Below are positions 1 to 7,375 of a DNA stretch of 58,953 bases, piece by piece. A model generated the notes under the pieces. It was not told the origin of the DNA, did no database searches, and worked only from the letters and a program-made list of their open reading frames with translations. Origin of the DNA: a virus; the IMG/VR virus record IMGVR_UViG_3300009788_000015, positions 1 to 58,953 of that record. One strand, given 5' to 3'. The first letter of the stretch is position 1; each line of letters opens with the position of its first letter. The translations under genes were made by a program, and so were the position numbers.

Positions 1-123
1 AACGTGCAGCCCGTTGTTGATCGCGCTGGTGTAGCCCTTCGACCACAGCAGCGTCTGCAGCGTCAGGGCGCCGAACTGAACCTTGCCGGCGAGCAGCGCC
101 GACGCGGAGTCGATCGTGAACAC
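1..123. repeat. Terminal direct repeat, left copy (circular contig overlap)
   Basis: These 123 bases are identical to the last 123 bases of the window. The major tail protein gene reads through both copies in the same frame, so joining the ends gives one uninterrupted gene. This is what an assembler produces for a circular or circularly permuted molecule (overlap of about k-mer length). A real 123-bp packaging repeat inside a tail gene would be unusual. The unique length is then 58,830 bp. Confidence 0.95.
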
Positions 124-468
124 CCCACCGGCGGCAACCGCGGGCGGCGGCAGCGCGCCGGTGCCCGAACGCAGGCTGAACTCGACGTTCGCGTACTCCG
201 CGAACATGAAGCCCTCGGCGAACAGCTGGAAGGCGTCGACGGTGAGGTCCGTCTCGTACTCGACGGTGCTGTCGAGGTCGGTGACCGTCCCCTCCTTGCG
301 CCCGCGGTCCTGGCTGATCGGCCGCCGGACCACCGTCGTGATGATCGCGCCGTAGGCGCCGATCGTGTCGAACTCGACAATCGTCCAAGCTGGAGTGCCC
401 GGGAGCACACCTATGCTCGCCTCGATTGCAACTCTGAGCCCGGTGAAGTTGGTTAGTACTCGCGCCAT
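1..468 (-). CDS. Major tail (tube) protein, N-terminal part (continues at the right end of the window)
   Basis: This is the first 156 codons of a gene that continues into the right end (57721-58953) once the repeated ends are joined; the whole product is about 525 aa. The start ATG at 468 follows a good ribosome site (GGAGGA, 7 nt spacing). The product begins MARVLTNFTG and is rich in beta-forming residues, as in siphovirus tail tube proteins. It lies between the tail terminator/gp10-type genes (left) and the G/GT chaperones (right), the standard place of the major tail protein. It should polymerise into the tube around the tape measure. It is truncated here only because the linear window was cut within the gene. 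Confidence 0.85.
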   Translation of the reverse strand, partial: MARVLTNFTGLRVAIEASIGVLPGTPAWTIVEFDTIGAYGAIITTVVRRPISQDRGRKEGTVTDLDSTVEYETDLTVDAFQLFAEGFMFAEYANVEFSLRSGTGALPPPAVAAGGVFTIDSASALLAGKVQFGALTLQTLLWSKGYTSAINNGLHV

Positions 469-507
469 CGGGTAGTCCTCCGGTTTCGTGCCAGCACGGC
501 GGGCAAG

Positions 508-516
508 ATCCTATCA
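508..516 (-). promoter_or_regulatory. Possible extended -10 promoter of the major tail gene
   Basis: On the leftward strand TGATAGGAT stands about 40 nt upstream of the major tail ATG, in a 76-bp gap between genes. TAGGAT fits a TANNNT -10 box with an upstream TG. No convincing -35 box is visible. A separate promoter for a highly expressed structural protein would make sense, but this is inference from a short motif. Confidence 0.35.
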
Positions 517-544
517 GCGCCGGTCCCCCGGGAACAGGGCTTAC

Positions 545-997
545 TCAGCCGCGCGCGAGCTCGCGCGATGTGGCGCGTACCGCAGTGGTTACGCCCGTCT
601 CGACGAACATCGCGGGCGCCTGCGCCGACGTCCCCTCGTTGAGGAACACCAGGTAGCGCACCGCGTTGACGATGAAGGTGGGGCCCTGCTTCAGCTTGTA
701 GCCCGCCGCCAGGGCGTCCAGGAGCTGCTTGTTCTTGCGGAAGAGGGCGTCGGCCTGCACCCTGGCGAGCCGCTCGCGCTGCTCTTCGGTGACGTCCCTC
801 GCCCTGGAGGCGGTGGACGTCGAGGGCCCCGGCTGCGGCTTGCCGATGCTCGGGACCCACCCGGCCCGCGCGAAGCCGAACCGGACGGGCGTTTCGATCG
901 TCAGGACCTGCCAGGTGCGCAGGGTCAGGCGGACCATCACCCGCTCGATGAACTTCGTGAACTCGCCGCTGACGCGCTTCCTACGCCTGCTGGCCAC
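545..997 (-). CDS. HK97 gp10-like tail completion/neck protein
   Basis: A 150-aa product. Its second half has the pattern seen in HK97 gp10-type proteins: a hydrophobic stretch, then YLVFLNEGTS and QAPAMFVETG. These proteins act at the head-tail interface or tail completion of siphoviruses. The N-terminus is strongly basic (MASRRRKR). It lies between the tail terminator and the major tail protein, in the usual connector order. The family assignment rests on the NEGTS/QAP motif and position. Confidence 0.75.
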   Translation of the reverse strand: MASRRRKRVSGEFTKFIERVMVRLTLRTWQVLTIETPVRFGFARAGWVPSIGKPQPGPSTSTASRARDVTEEQRERLARVQADALFRKNKQLLDALAAGYKLKQGPTFIVNAVRYLVFLNEGTSAQAPAMFVETGVTTAVRATSRELARG

Positions 998-1006
998 TGG
1001 AACGCC

Positions 1007-1447
1007 CTAACTCCGCTCCTCGTAGCGGAATCCGGCGACGAAGTTGGTCTGAAAGTGGGCGCCCTCCTGCCCCACCTCCCGCGGCACCGCGTCAAAGAAC
1101 CAGAGGTTCCCCACCCGCTTGTTGCGCACGGCCGCCTTGAGGACCTCCACGATGGCGTCTGAGAGCGTGTGGCCGTCCCCAGAGGGCGTGAAGACCTGCA
1201 CGACGACCTGGCCCTCGGTCTGGTGCTTGCGGACCCCAGGACCCCCCAGCGTCTCCTGCTCGGACGTGAAGGTCCTAACCGTGGTCCGGGCGTAGGTCTC
1301 GGCGTTCCCGTCCACGTCCTCGCCTGGCGGGTCCGCCTTCACGTCGTCCCACTGCATCTCGAACCCTGACGTCACGCCAGAGGCCAGCCAGGCGTCGTTG
1401 ACGACCCCGTTGACCGCGTCGCGGGCCTCGGTAGAGGTGAAGGTCAC
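1007..1447 (-). CDS. Tail terminator-like protein (DUF4128 type)
   Basis: A 146-aa product with the layout of phage tail terminator proteins: an N-terminal helix, then a beta-rich core containing QVVVQVFTPSGDG and a late FRYEERS strand. Such proteins cap the growing tail tube and provide the surface that joins the head. It overlaps the upstream gene by 4 nt and is followed by the gp10-like gene, so it is probably translationally coupled. The family call is from motif resemblance and gene order, not from an alignment. Confidence 0.7.
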   Translation of the reverse strand: MTFTSTEARDAVNGVVNDAWLASGVTSGFEMQWDDVKADPPGEDVDGNAETYARTTVRTFTSEQETLGGPGVRKHQTEGQVVVQVFTPSGDGHTLSDAIVEVLKAAVRNKRVGNLWFFDAVPREVGQEGAHFQTNFVAGFRYEERS

Positions 1448-1869
1448 AGCGCCAGCCCCAGGACGAAGATGAGGGAGGTGTCGCCCGGCTTCAGGTGCCC
1501 AACGGAGCGGATCTTGTAGACCTTGCTGCCGTCCCTGAGGGTGTCGGCCTGCTCGACGTCCTCGACGGTCCCCGGGGGCACCAGGTCCGTGACCGAGTTC
1601 ACCGCCAAGAGCCCGACCTCGTCGATCTTGACCCGAAGCGTCTCGTCGGCGTCGAACAGCACCTTGCCGAAGCCGGAGCCGCTCGCCGGGATGAAGGCCA
1701 CCTTGACGGGGCCGACGCCCCCCGCCGGCACCGGCGCGCTGAGGTCCGGGCCCCGGAACGGCTTGCCGGCGTCCTTCGGGACGCGGCTCTTCTTGAACAG
1801 CACGGCGTCCCGGCCGTTCTCCTCGATCAGCTCCTGGGCCACCTCCGCGAGCTCGACGAAGTCGACCAT
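1444..1869 (-). CDS. Putative head-closure (stopper) or head-tail joining protein
   Basis: A 141-aa product starting MVDFVELAEVAQELIEENGR, with the internal pattern VAFIPASGSGFGK and a C-terminal KPGDTSLIFVLG. Proteins of this appearance sit between the adaptor and the tail terminator in siphovirus genomes and close the portal channel. Its start overlaps the adaptor stop as TGATG, indicating coupled translation. The exact role (stopper versus other joining protein) is inferred from position only. Confidence 0.6.
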   Translation of the reverse strand: MVDFVELAEVAQELIEENGRDAVLFKKSRVPKDAGKPFRGPDLSAPVPAGGVGPVKVAFIPASGSGFGKVLFDADETLRVKIDEVGLLAVNSVTDLVPPGTVEDVEQADTLRDGSKVYKIRSVGHLKPGDTSLIFVLGLAL

Positions 1870-2768
1870 CAGCGCACCGCCTGCCCCGCCGGGAAGACGT
1901 AGTCCAGCAACAGGCGGTCCGCGGCCGGGTAGGGCCTGAGCACGACGCCCAGGTGACTGCCCTCGCTGTACTCCGTGTCGGTCTCGATGGGGCCCACCTT
2001 CTGCTTGAGCCGGACGATGGAACCGCCCCGGGCGTCCACTTTTGGGTCGGGGGCCAGGAGCGCGGCCCTAGCCCGGTCGGAGTACTCCGCCATGGCCTGT
2101 TTGAGCTTGAGCGGGACGCCGCTGACCCGGATGCCTGCCCGGTCGAACAGCCCGGACTGCGGGAAGCTCAGGGGCTGCGAGCCGCCGTCGTCACCGCCCG
2201 CGAAGGCCGTCAGGGTCGCGTTGCTGACCGTGCCCGCCAGGACGGTGGAGTCGCCGGAGGCCCCCGGGGCCGTCGCCACGAGCTCCACGGTGACCCCGGT
2301 GAGGGTGGCCGTGACGTCGCCGTTGGTCTGGGTCCCCTCGCCGTAGGTGACCCCGGCCTGGTCCACGTTCGCCGTCAGGGCGTCGAACAGGTTGGAGGCG
2401 TTCGCCGCGGCGTCCCCACCGATCAGGACCTCGTCGAAGACGGCCGGGGCGCTCAAGGCGGCGACAAAGGTGTAGACCTGGTCCCCCACCTGGAGGGTCT
2501 CGGCGGCCACAGGGACCCCCGTGAACAGGACCGACCCCTCGGCCTTCACGTCCTCGAGGGTGAACTCGCGCGTGCCCTTGAACCGCTGGCCCCACCGGGT
2601 CTCGATGTAGTCGGTGCCCGCGATTGCGGCCGCGTCCTGCACCGTGGCGCCGGCGGCGGTCCAGTCCGCGTCCCGGTTCCGGTCCGTCAGGTAGGCCAGC
2701 ACAAAGGACGTGGGGGCGTAGGCGTTGGCGTTTCGGATGCCCCTGCCCGTCTCGACGATGACTGCCAT
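1869..2768 (-). CDS. Head-tail adaptor (DnaT-like/gp6 type) with an inserted beta domain
   Basis: A 299-aa product. The N-terminus (1-65: GRGIRNANAYAPT... ETRWGQRFKG) and the C-terminus (190-299: FPQSGLFDRAG, QKVGPIETDTEYSEG, RPYPAADRLL) together match the short phage head-tail adaptor family usually annotated as putative DnaT-like/gp6-like. Between them lies an extra block of about 120 residues containing VGDQVYTF, VLIGGDAAANASNLFDAL and GVTYGEG, the pattern of a small beta domain found in many phage structural proteins. The typical family member is about 150-180 aa, so this one is enlarged by the insertion. A related block occurs in the protein at 6551-7369. Confidence 0.7.
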   Translation of the reverse strand: MAVIVETGRGIRNANAYAPTSFVLAYLTDRNRDADWTAAGATVQDAAAIAGTDYIETRWGQRFKGTREFTLEDVKAEGSVLFTGVPVAAETLQVGDQVYTFVAALSAPAVFDEVLIGGDAAANASNLFDALTANVDQAGVTYGEGTQTNGDVTATLTGVTVELVATAPGASGDSTVLAGTVSNATLTAFAGGDDGGSQPLSFPQSGLFDRAGIRVSGVPLKLKQAMAEYSDRARAALLAPDPKVDARGGSIVRLKQKVGPIETDTEYSEGSHLGVVLRPYPAADRLLLDYVFPAGQAVR

Positions 2769-2771
2769 GGC

Positions 2772-2870
2772 TCACTCGTTGGGTATGAGGAGGACTTCGA
2801 GGTTGACCGCGGCACAGCTCGACGCTGCGACGTCGAAGTCCTGCGCAAGTTGGTTGATCGTGCCTACCAC
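2772..2870 (-). CDS. Small hypothetical protein (32 aa) between adaptor and beta-helix genes
   Basis: A GTG-started frame fills the gap between two structural genes and ends 3 nt before the adaptor ATG. The product (MVGTINQLAQDF..., ending LLIPNE) has balanced amino-acid use, unlike out-of-frame readings here, which are Arg/Pro/Gly rich. The ribosome site is weak. It may be a short leader peptide coupling translation of the adaptor, or a tiny structural component. No family is recognised. Confidence 0.4.
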   Translation of the reverse strand: MVGTINQLAQDFDVAASSCAAVNLEVLLIPNE

Positions 2871-2871
2871 G

Positions 2872-4596
2872 TCACGCTTCGATTCCAGTGAAGTGCCTGG
2901 GCACCTGGCCGACGTAGATCGACAGGGGCCTGATCACCTCGAAGCCGTCCGGCGCGCCGGTCCTGAGGACGTCCGCCGGCAGGGCGCCGACTGCCGCCGA
3001 GGCGAAGGCGCCGTTGCTCGAGGCCGCCCAACCGTTCGGCATGGTCCCGCTCGAGGACTGCTTCGACGCGAGGGTCACTGACCCGCCCCACACCTGAAGT
3101 CGCCCGTCGCCGGGCCTGACGCTGAAGACGAGGTCGAAGACCTGCCCCACTGGCAGCTCGCCCGAACCCGTGCTGAACGCCGTGAGCGCGCCGTCCGCGC
3201 CCCCGTCCCCGGCTCGCAGCGAGATCGAGTCGTCGTCCACCCACGCCGCGATCGCCGTCGTCGCGTCGCCCAGCTCGAATATCAGCCCGCGGTGGACGCC
3301 CGAGTTGGCCGTGATCCGGATCGCCGTCTCGAGCGTGACCGGGCTCGTCCTCAGCGGAAAGCTCGTCGCCGGGAGCGGCGTGGTGGGGATGGCGAGGGCG
3401 TGCGTGCGGAACAACTCGGGCACGCCGCCGAGCGACCTGCGGCGTCGCCGCGAGTGAAAGTTGACGGCTCGCCTCCTGGCGTCTGCGGGCTGCGTGAACG
3501 GTTGCCGCGGAAAGTCCGAGCGCCCACCTGAGGTGGTGGGGTCAGGTGCGGGAGGTGCCGGAACGAAGACTGACAACTGGTGCGCGCCGGCGTCCCAGGG
3601 TCCATCGGCACCGCGAGCGACGCCGTCTATGTCGACCTCGATGAAGATGTTCTCCGGGAAGACCTCTCCAGTCAGGTTGTCCCCGAAGGCGACGGCCGCG
3701 TTGTCCGCCTGGGTCGGAGGGTCGAACAGGTGGAGGTCTTCCAAGCCCGCAGTCAGGTTCTCGAACATGACGCGATCGCCAACACCGCCAGCGCCGGCCT
3801 GGAATGCCGCACTTTCGATCTTGGTTCCAGGCAATCCCTCAGCCGTGCCCGAGGCGTCGCTGAGGACGTTCTTGTTGCAACCTGGGTCCCAGGGGTCGCC
3901 GGCGCCGTTGAGGCTGAGGACGTCAGCCGAAACGTTTCCAACGTGCAACAGGGAGTCGCGCAGGTCCACCGTGGTCGTCGTCGGACTGCCGATGTGAAGG
4001 GCCGAGAATGTGGCTCCGGCCCGTCCTACGTTCCAGACGACGTCGTTGTAGATCCGAACCGTGTGGCCCGTGCCTTCCAAGCGGATCCCGATTCGATTGC
4101 CGTTGTAGATCATGGTGTCGACGAGGTCGACGGTGCAGTCGTTCGTCCCAGCTTGGATGAAGAAGCCCATGCCTTGCTCGTGCAGGATGAGCTTGTCCAT
4201 GTGCAACCTGCAGCCAGAAGCAGCTGACGTGTTTATCCTGACGCACGGCCTCGAATTGCTGGGGACCGTGTCTGCCATCTCTAACCACGTTACGTGGACG
4301 TGTGCTAAACCCTGGATGATCAGCGGTACGTTGTTTGCCGTGATCAGTCGAGCACCGGTACCCGCGACGCCGTCGTGGCGTGCCGCCGCGTCCTCGACGT
4401 CCATCCAGATGTAGTGGTCGGCGTCGGTGTTCCAGCCCGCGAAGATGACTGCCGGGGCGGTGTGCAACTCGTCTTTGAATGCTGGCCGAATGACCTTGTC
4501 CGCGGCGACGAGGTCCGTCCGTTCCGCGCTCTCAAAGAGAGCGAACGTGGCGTAGTCTGCGACGGCCCCGATTGTCTTGGTCTCTACGGGTACCAC
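2872..4596 (-). CDS. Right-handed beta-helix protein with C-terminal lectin-like domain (virion fibre or decoration)
   Basis: A 574-aa product. Residues ~40-330 show repeated short strand/turn units with polar ladders (for example LIIQGLAHVHVTWLEM, DLVDTMIYNGNRIG, TVDLRDSLLHVGN), as in pectate-lyase/tailspike right-handed beta helices. A Pro/Arg-rich linker (~345-390) leads to a C-terminal beta-rich domain (~395-574; TLETAIRITANSGVHRG, VFDLVFSVRPGDGRL) resembling concanavalin/LamG jelly rolls. The role would be glycan binding or cleavage. It lies within the head/connector operon instead of with the tail fibres, so it may be a head fibre. No catalytic residues can be assigned. Confidence 0.65.
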   Translation of the reverse strand: MVPVETKTIGAVADYATFALFESAERTDLVAADKVIRPAFKDELHTAPAVIFAGWNTDADHYIWMDVEDAAARHDGVAGTGARLITANNVPLIIQGLAHVHVTWLEMADTVPSNSRPCVRINTSAASGCRLHMDKLILHEQGMGFFIQAGTNDCTVDLVDTMIYNGNRIGIRLEGTGHTVRIYNDVVWNVGRAGATFSALHIGSPTTTTVDLRDSLLHVGNVSADVLSLNGAGDPWDPGCNKNVLSDASGTAEGLPGTKIESAAFQAGAGGVGDRVMFENLTAGLEDLHLFDPPTQADNAAVAFGDNLTGEVFPENIFIEVDIDGVARGADGPWDAGAHQLSVFVPAPPAPDPTTSGGRSDFPRQPFTQPADARRRAVNFHSRRRRRSLGGVPELFRTHALAIPTTPLPATSFPLRTSPVTLETAIRITANSGVHRGLIFELGDATTAIAAWVDDDSISLRAGDGGADGALTAFSTGSGELPVGQVFDLVFSVRPGDGRLQVWGGSVTLASKQSSSGTMPNGWAASSNGAFASAAVGALPADVLRTGAPDGFEVIRPLSIYVGQVPRHFTGIEA

Positions 4597-4597
4597 G

Positions 4598-4945
4598 TCA
4601 TCCTCCCAAGGCGGGGTTGGGCTTGCGACGGAGTGCCGCAGAGTTGGCGACGACGATGGTGCGTTCCTGAGCGATCTCTGAGGCCTGCGCCGGCAGGAAG
4701 TTCACGCTCAATTTCGGTAGAGTTGGTCCCGGCTCGTCGACCGTCGACTCCATCAGGTCGTCGAAGTCCGACACGGCCCCTGCGAGAACGTGGATGCTGC
4801 GAAACTTAGGTTTCGGTCGGCTGTTCCACCCGACGACTGGGTCCTGGTTCTCGACGACGTCGAAGCCGGGGTAGGCGCCGTCGGCCAAGACCTCGAGGAC
4901 TGAATCCCCACGTCCTGGTATGTTGCTGAGGATGAGCTGTGGCAT
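4598..4945 (-). CDS. Hypothetical protein in head operon (115 aa)
   Basis: The start MPQLILSNIPG at 4945 has an excellent ribosome site (GAGGAGG, 6-7 nt spacing), so the in-frame extension upstream is not used. The product has a hydrophobic N-terminus followed by mixed sequence (RSIHVLAGAVSDFDDLME, KLSVNFLPAQASEIA). It sits 1 nt upstream of the beta-helix gene, suggesting co-expression and possibly a joint role. No family is recognised. Confidence 0.7.
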   Translation of the reverse strand: MPQLILSNIPGRGDSVLEVLADGAYPGFDVVENQDPVVGWNSRPKPKFRSIHVLAGAVSDFDDLMESTVDEPGPTLPKLSVNFLPAQASEIAQERTIVVANSAALRRKPNPALGG

Positions 4946-5049
4946 CAGGCGCCTCCTCGACGAAGGACGTGGGCCGCGGCCACGACGTTCGTCCACGCGC
5001 GACCTGCGGTCGACGACGCGAAGGCTTCCGCGGGTTGCGCCTGGACCAT
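4945..5049 (-). CDS. Small hypothetical protein (34 aa) overlapping the next start
   Basis: An ATG-started frame (MVQAQPAEAFASS..., ending HVLRRGGA) preceded by AGAGGTG. Its stop overlaps the ATG of the downstream gene as TGATG, the arrangement used throughout this leftward operon for coupled genes. It contains the ribosome site of that next gene. Length and composition give no function; it could be a translational coupler. Confidence 0.5.
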   Translation of the reverse strand: MVQAQPAEAFASSTAGRAWTNVVAAAHVLRRGGA

Positions 5050-5071
5050 CACCTCTTCACCTAGGTGGTCC

Positions 5072-5926
5072 TCAGGCCCCCGCGGCCACGGGGTAGGCCG
5101 GCCTCGCCGTGTCGCGCCCCGGCTTGCGCTGCCTCATGGCCGCGTCGATCTTCGACGGCCCCACGAGCTGCTCCTTGACGTCCTCGGCAGTCGTGCCCGC
5201 CTCGATGAACCGCTTCGCCCGCTCGGCCCGCACCATCCGGGCCCGCTGCTGCGCCTTGAGGTAGTCCTGGATGGTGCTCGCCTGCCTGGACTGGGCCCCG
5301 CCGCGGGTGAGCCTGTTCCTGGCCGTGGTCAGGAGCGCGCTGCGGCGGCCGATGTCCTTGAGCTGCTCGACGACGGCCTCGCGCCTCGCCGTGAGGATCG
5401 TCGCCTGGCGCCCGAACTCGTCGATGGCCCGATCGACCAAGGCGACGTCCTTGAAGACCTCGCCCGGGGCCATGGCCACCACCGGGTCGAGCGACTCCAC
5501 ATGGGCCGCCCGCCGCGCGTCCTCCACGGGGCTCTCGCCCTCCGCGGGATCCCCGTCTCCCGGCGGGGCCTCCGCGGGCGCTTCTTTGGTGGCGGGCTCC
5601 ACAGCTGGGGCCTCGGGGGCCGCAGGCGCCTCCGTTGGGGCCTCCGGCGCCTCGGGCGCATCCTCAGAGGGCGCCGGCGCGGGGGCCGCTGGGGCCTCCT
5701 CGGGGACCGCCCCAGGGGCCGCCCCGGGCGTGCCAACCGGGGCGAAGCCCCCGTCGCCGCTCTCGGCCCTCGTCCTGGTGAACCGCAGGGCCCCGTCGGT
5801 GATGTCCCGCCGGGTCACGGCGCCGCCCACCAGGGCGGACACTACGTCCACCCGGGGGAGGCCGTCGGACGTCCAGTGCTCGTCCTTGGTCGGGTCGAGC
5901 CGCGTTAGTGCCTTCTGCAAGTTCAT
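5072..5926 (-). CDS. Hypothetical head-region protein with acidic Pro/Ala-rich linker
   Basis: A 284-aa product starting MNLQKALTRLDPTKDEHWTS after a GGGAGGTGAGAGG ribosome site. Residues 1-60 form a compact conserved-looking domain (DGLPRVDVVSALVGGAVTRRDIT), residues ~70-150 are a low-complexity Pro/Ala/Glu linker, and residues ~150-284 are helical and charged (coiled-coil-like) with a basic end. Short N-terminal domains of this type accompany capsid genes of several phages without known function. It might be a minor head or assembly protein. The linker is visible in sequence; the role is not. Confidence 0.65.
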   Translation of the reverse strand: MNLQKALTRLDPTKDEHWTSDGLPRVDVVSALVGGAVTRRDITDGALRFTRTRAESGDGGFAPVGTPGAAPGAVPEEAPAAPAPAPSEDAPEAPEAPTEAPAAPEAPAVEPATKEAPAEAPPGDGDPAEGESPVEDARRAAHVESLDPVVAMAPGEVFKDVALVDRAIDEFGRQATILTARREAVVEQLKDIGRRSALLTTARNRLTRGGAQSRQASTIQDYLKAQQRARMVRAERAKRFIEAGTTAEDVKEQLVGPSKIDAAMRQRKPGRDTARPAYPVAAGA

Positions 5927-6022
5927 GCTGTACCTCTCACCTCCCGAGGTTGAACGGGGCCCGCTGGACACCCCGGGAGGGAGGTGCCCAGCGGTCGCGG
6001 TCGACCGCTGCTAGGTGAAGAA

Positions 6023-6544
6023 TCAGTCGTCGCCGAGCATCGCGAAGGAGATGAACAGGTCGCCGTTGACCGTCATGACGATGCCGTCGGCGCTGATGTC
6101 CGCGTCGTCGATCAACAGGTTGAGGTTGAGCTCCAGCGACCCGTCGGTGTTGTCGAAGATCTGGCCAGCCAGCGCCCCGTCGGCCTGGGCGCCGCGCGTT
6201 CGCGGCGAGGCCTCGGCCGTGGCCGCGGCCAGCGCGGTCGAGGGCACGACGTCCACGTCGCCCGCGGTCAACGTGCCATCCGACGCCGGCGTGGTGCCGA
6301 TGCCGAAGTCGCCCACCCAGTCGTCGTCGAGGCTCCCAGAGGTCGGCCCCGTGAACTGCATGTAGCCGACCGCGCCCAGGAGCAAGACGTTGCCCTCGGG
6401 GAAGTCGCCGACCTGCAGCGAACCGAAGCCCACGCCGGCCGCGCCGGCCACGGTCAGGGTCTTGGCGCGGACAAGGATCTTCTGCTTGATGATGACGTGG
6501 TCCTGCGTGGCCCCGGAGAGGGACCTCGGTAGTCCTTTACCCAT
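6023..6544 (-). CDS. Putative head-associated structural protein
   Basis: A 173-aa product (MGKGLPRSLSGATQDHVIIK...) rich in Gly, Ala, Asp and beta-branched residues, with no Cys, a composition common in capsid decoration and cement proteins. It is encoded two genes downstream of the major capsid protein and 6 nt after the stop of 6551-7369. The C-terminus (SADGIVMTVNGDLFISFAML) looks like paired beta strands. It probably decorates the head, by inference from position and composition. Confidence 0.6.
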   Translation of the reverse strand: MGKGLPRSLSGATQDHVIIKQKILVRAKTLTVAGAAGVGFGSLQVGDFPEGNVLLLGAVGYMQFTGPTSGSLDDDWVGDFGIGTTPASDGTLTAGDVDVVPSTALAAATAEASPRTRGAQADGALAGQIFDNTDGSLELNLNLLIDDADISADGIVMTVNGDLFISFAMLGDD

Positions 6545-6550
6545 GGCTAA

Positions 6551-7369
6551 TTAGCTCCTGTGAACGGCGACCCCGTCGATCGCGGCCTGCCAAAAGTTGG
6601 CGATGTTGTCCGCCGCGGGCAGCACGCGGGCGCCGGTGGCGGTGAGGAAGTTGAGCAGGACGTCCTCCAGGGACTCCGCCAGCGTGTCGACGGTCTGAAC
6701 CAGCGTATGGACGCCGGTGCCCGCGTCAGCGAGCGCGACGGCCGTGCCGGCTACCGCGTTGGCCTTCGACGTCGCGACCGAGAACGTGTTGTCGTCCAGC
6801 CTGATGATGAAGAGGTCGGCACCGTCGGCGCCGTTCTCGAGCAGTGTCGCGGCGCCAGCCCAGGCCCCGGCCGCCGCCTCGGCGACCGCAATCGCGTCGC
6901 CGATCGTCGCGTCGAGGGTCTTGGCCGAGACCGTGCAGACGGCACCAGCGGCGACTGCCCGCACGTTCGGGTTTCCCGTCATCGCGACGCCGTAGGCGGT
7001 GGCGGCTCCCGCGCCGAGGTTGATCGCCGCGGCCAGGTTCTCGGCGGCCGTCGCGGCGGCGGCGTTCACGTCGACCTCGCCGTCCGCAGTCGGGACGTCT
7101 CGCCACGTGTAGACCTTGCTGTCGATCGTGACGGTCTCGTCCTGGATGTCCGTGGACGGCGTGTAGGCCAGGCTCGAGTGGACCGCCGCCGTGATGCCCG
7201 ACGGCGGATCGGCGTTGGTGGTCTTGACCTTGTACGGCCCCGCCCCCGTGAGGAGGCCGTGCGCCGTCGCGGTCAGGATGTTGCCCGACGTCCGGGCGAA
7301 CTCCGTGACGGGCCCAAACGGCGCCTTCGCGCCGCCGAACGCCGTCTGGAAGAGTGCTTTGGTAGTCAT
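6551..7369 (-). CDS. Putative capsid decoration protein with duplicated phage beta domain
   Basis: A 272-aa product encoded directly downstream of the major capsid protein. Residues ~75-180 contain ETVTIDSKVYTW, NAAAATAAENLAAAI, TAYGVAM and AWAGAATLLENGADG, the same domain pattern inserted in the head-tail adaptor at 1869-2768. The C-terminus (LAESLEDVLLNFLTATG...) is helical. The likely role is an outer-surface head protein; the basis is position and the recurrent beta domain. Confidence 0.6.
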   Translation of the reverse strand: MTTKALFQTAFGGAKAPFGPVTEFARTSGNILTATAHGLLTGAGPYKVKTTNADPPSGITAAVHSSLAYTPSTDIQDETVTIDSKVYTWRDVPTADGEVDVNAAAATAAENLAAAINLGAGAATAYGVAMTGNPNVRAVAAGAVCTVSAKTLDATIGDAIAVAEAAAGAWAGAATLLENGADGADLFIIRLDDNTFSVATSKANAVAGTAVALADAGTGVHTLVQTVDTLAESLEDVLLNFLTATGARVLPAADNIANFWQAAIDGVAVHRS

Positions 7370-7375
7370 GGTGGA

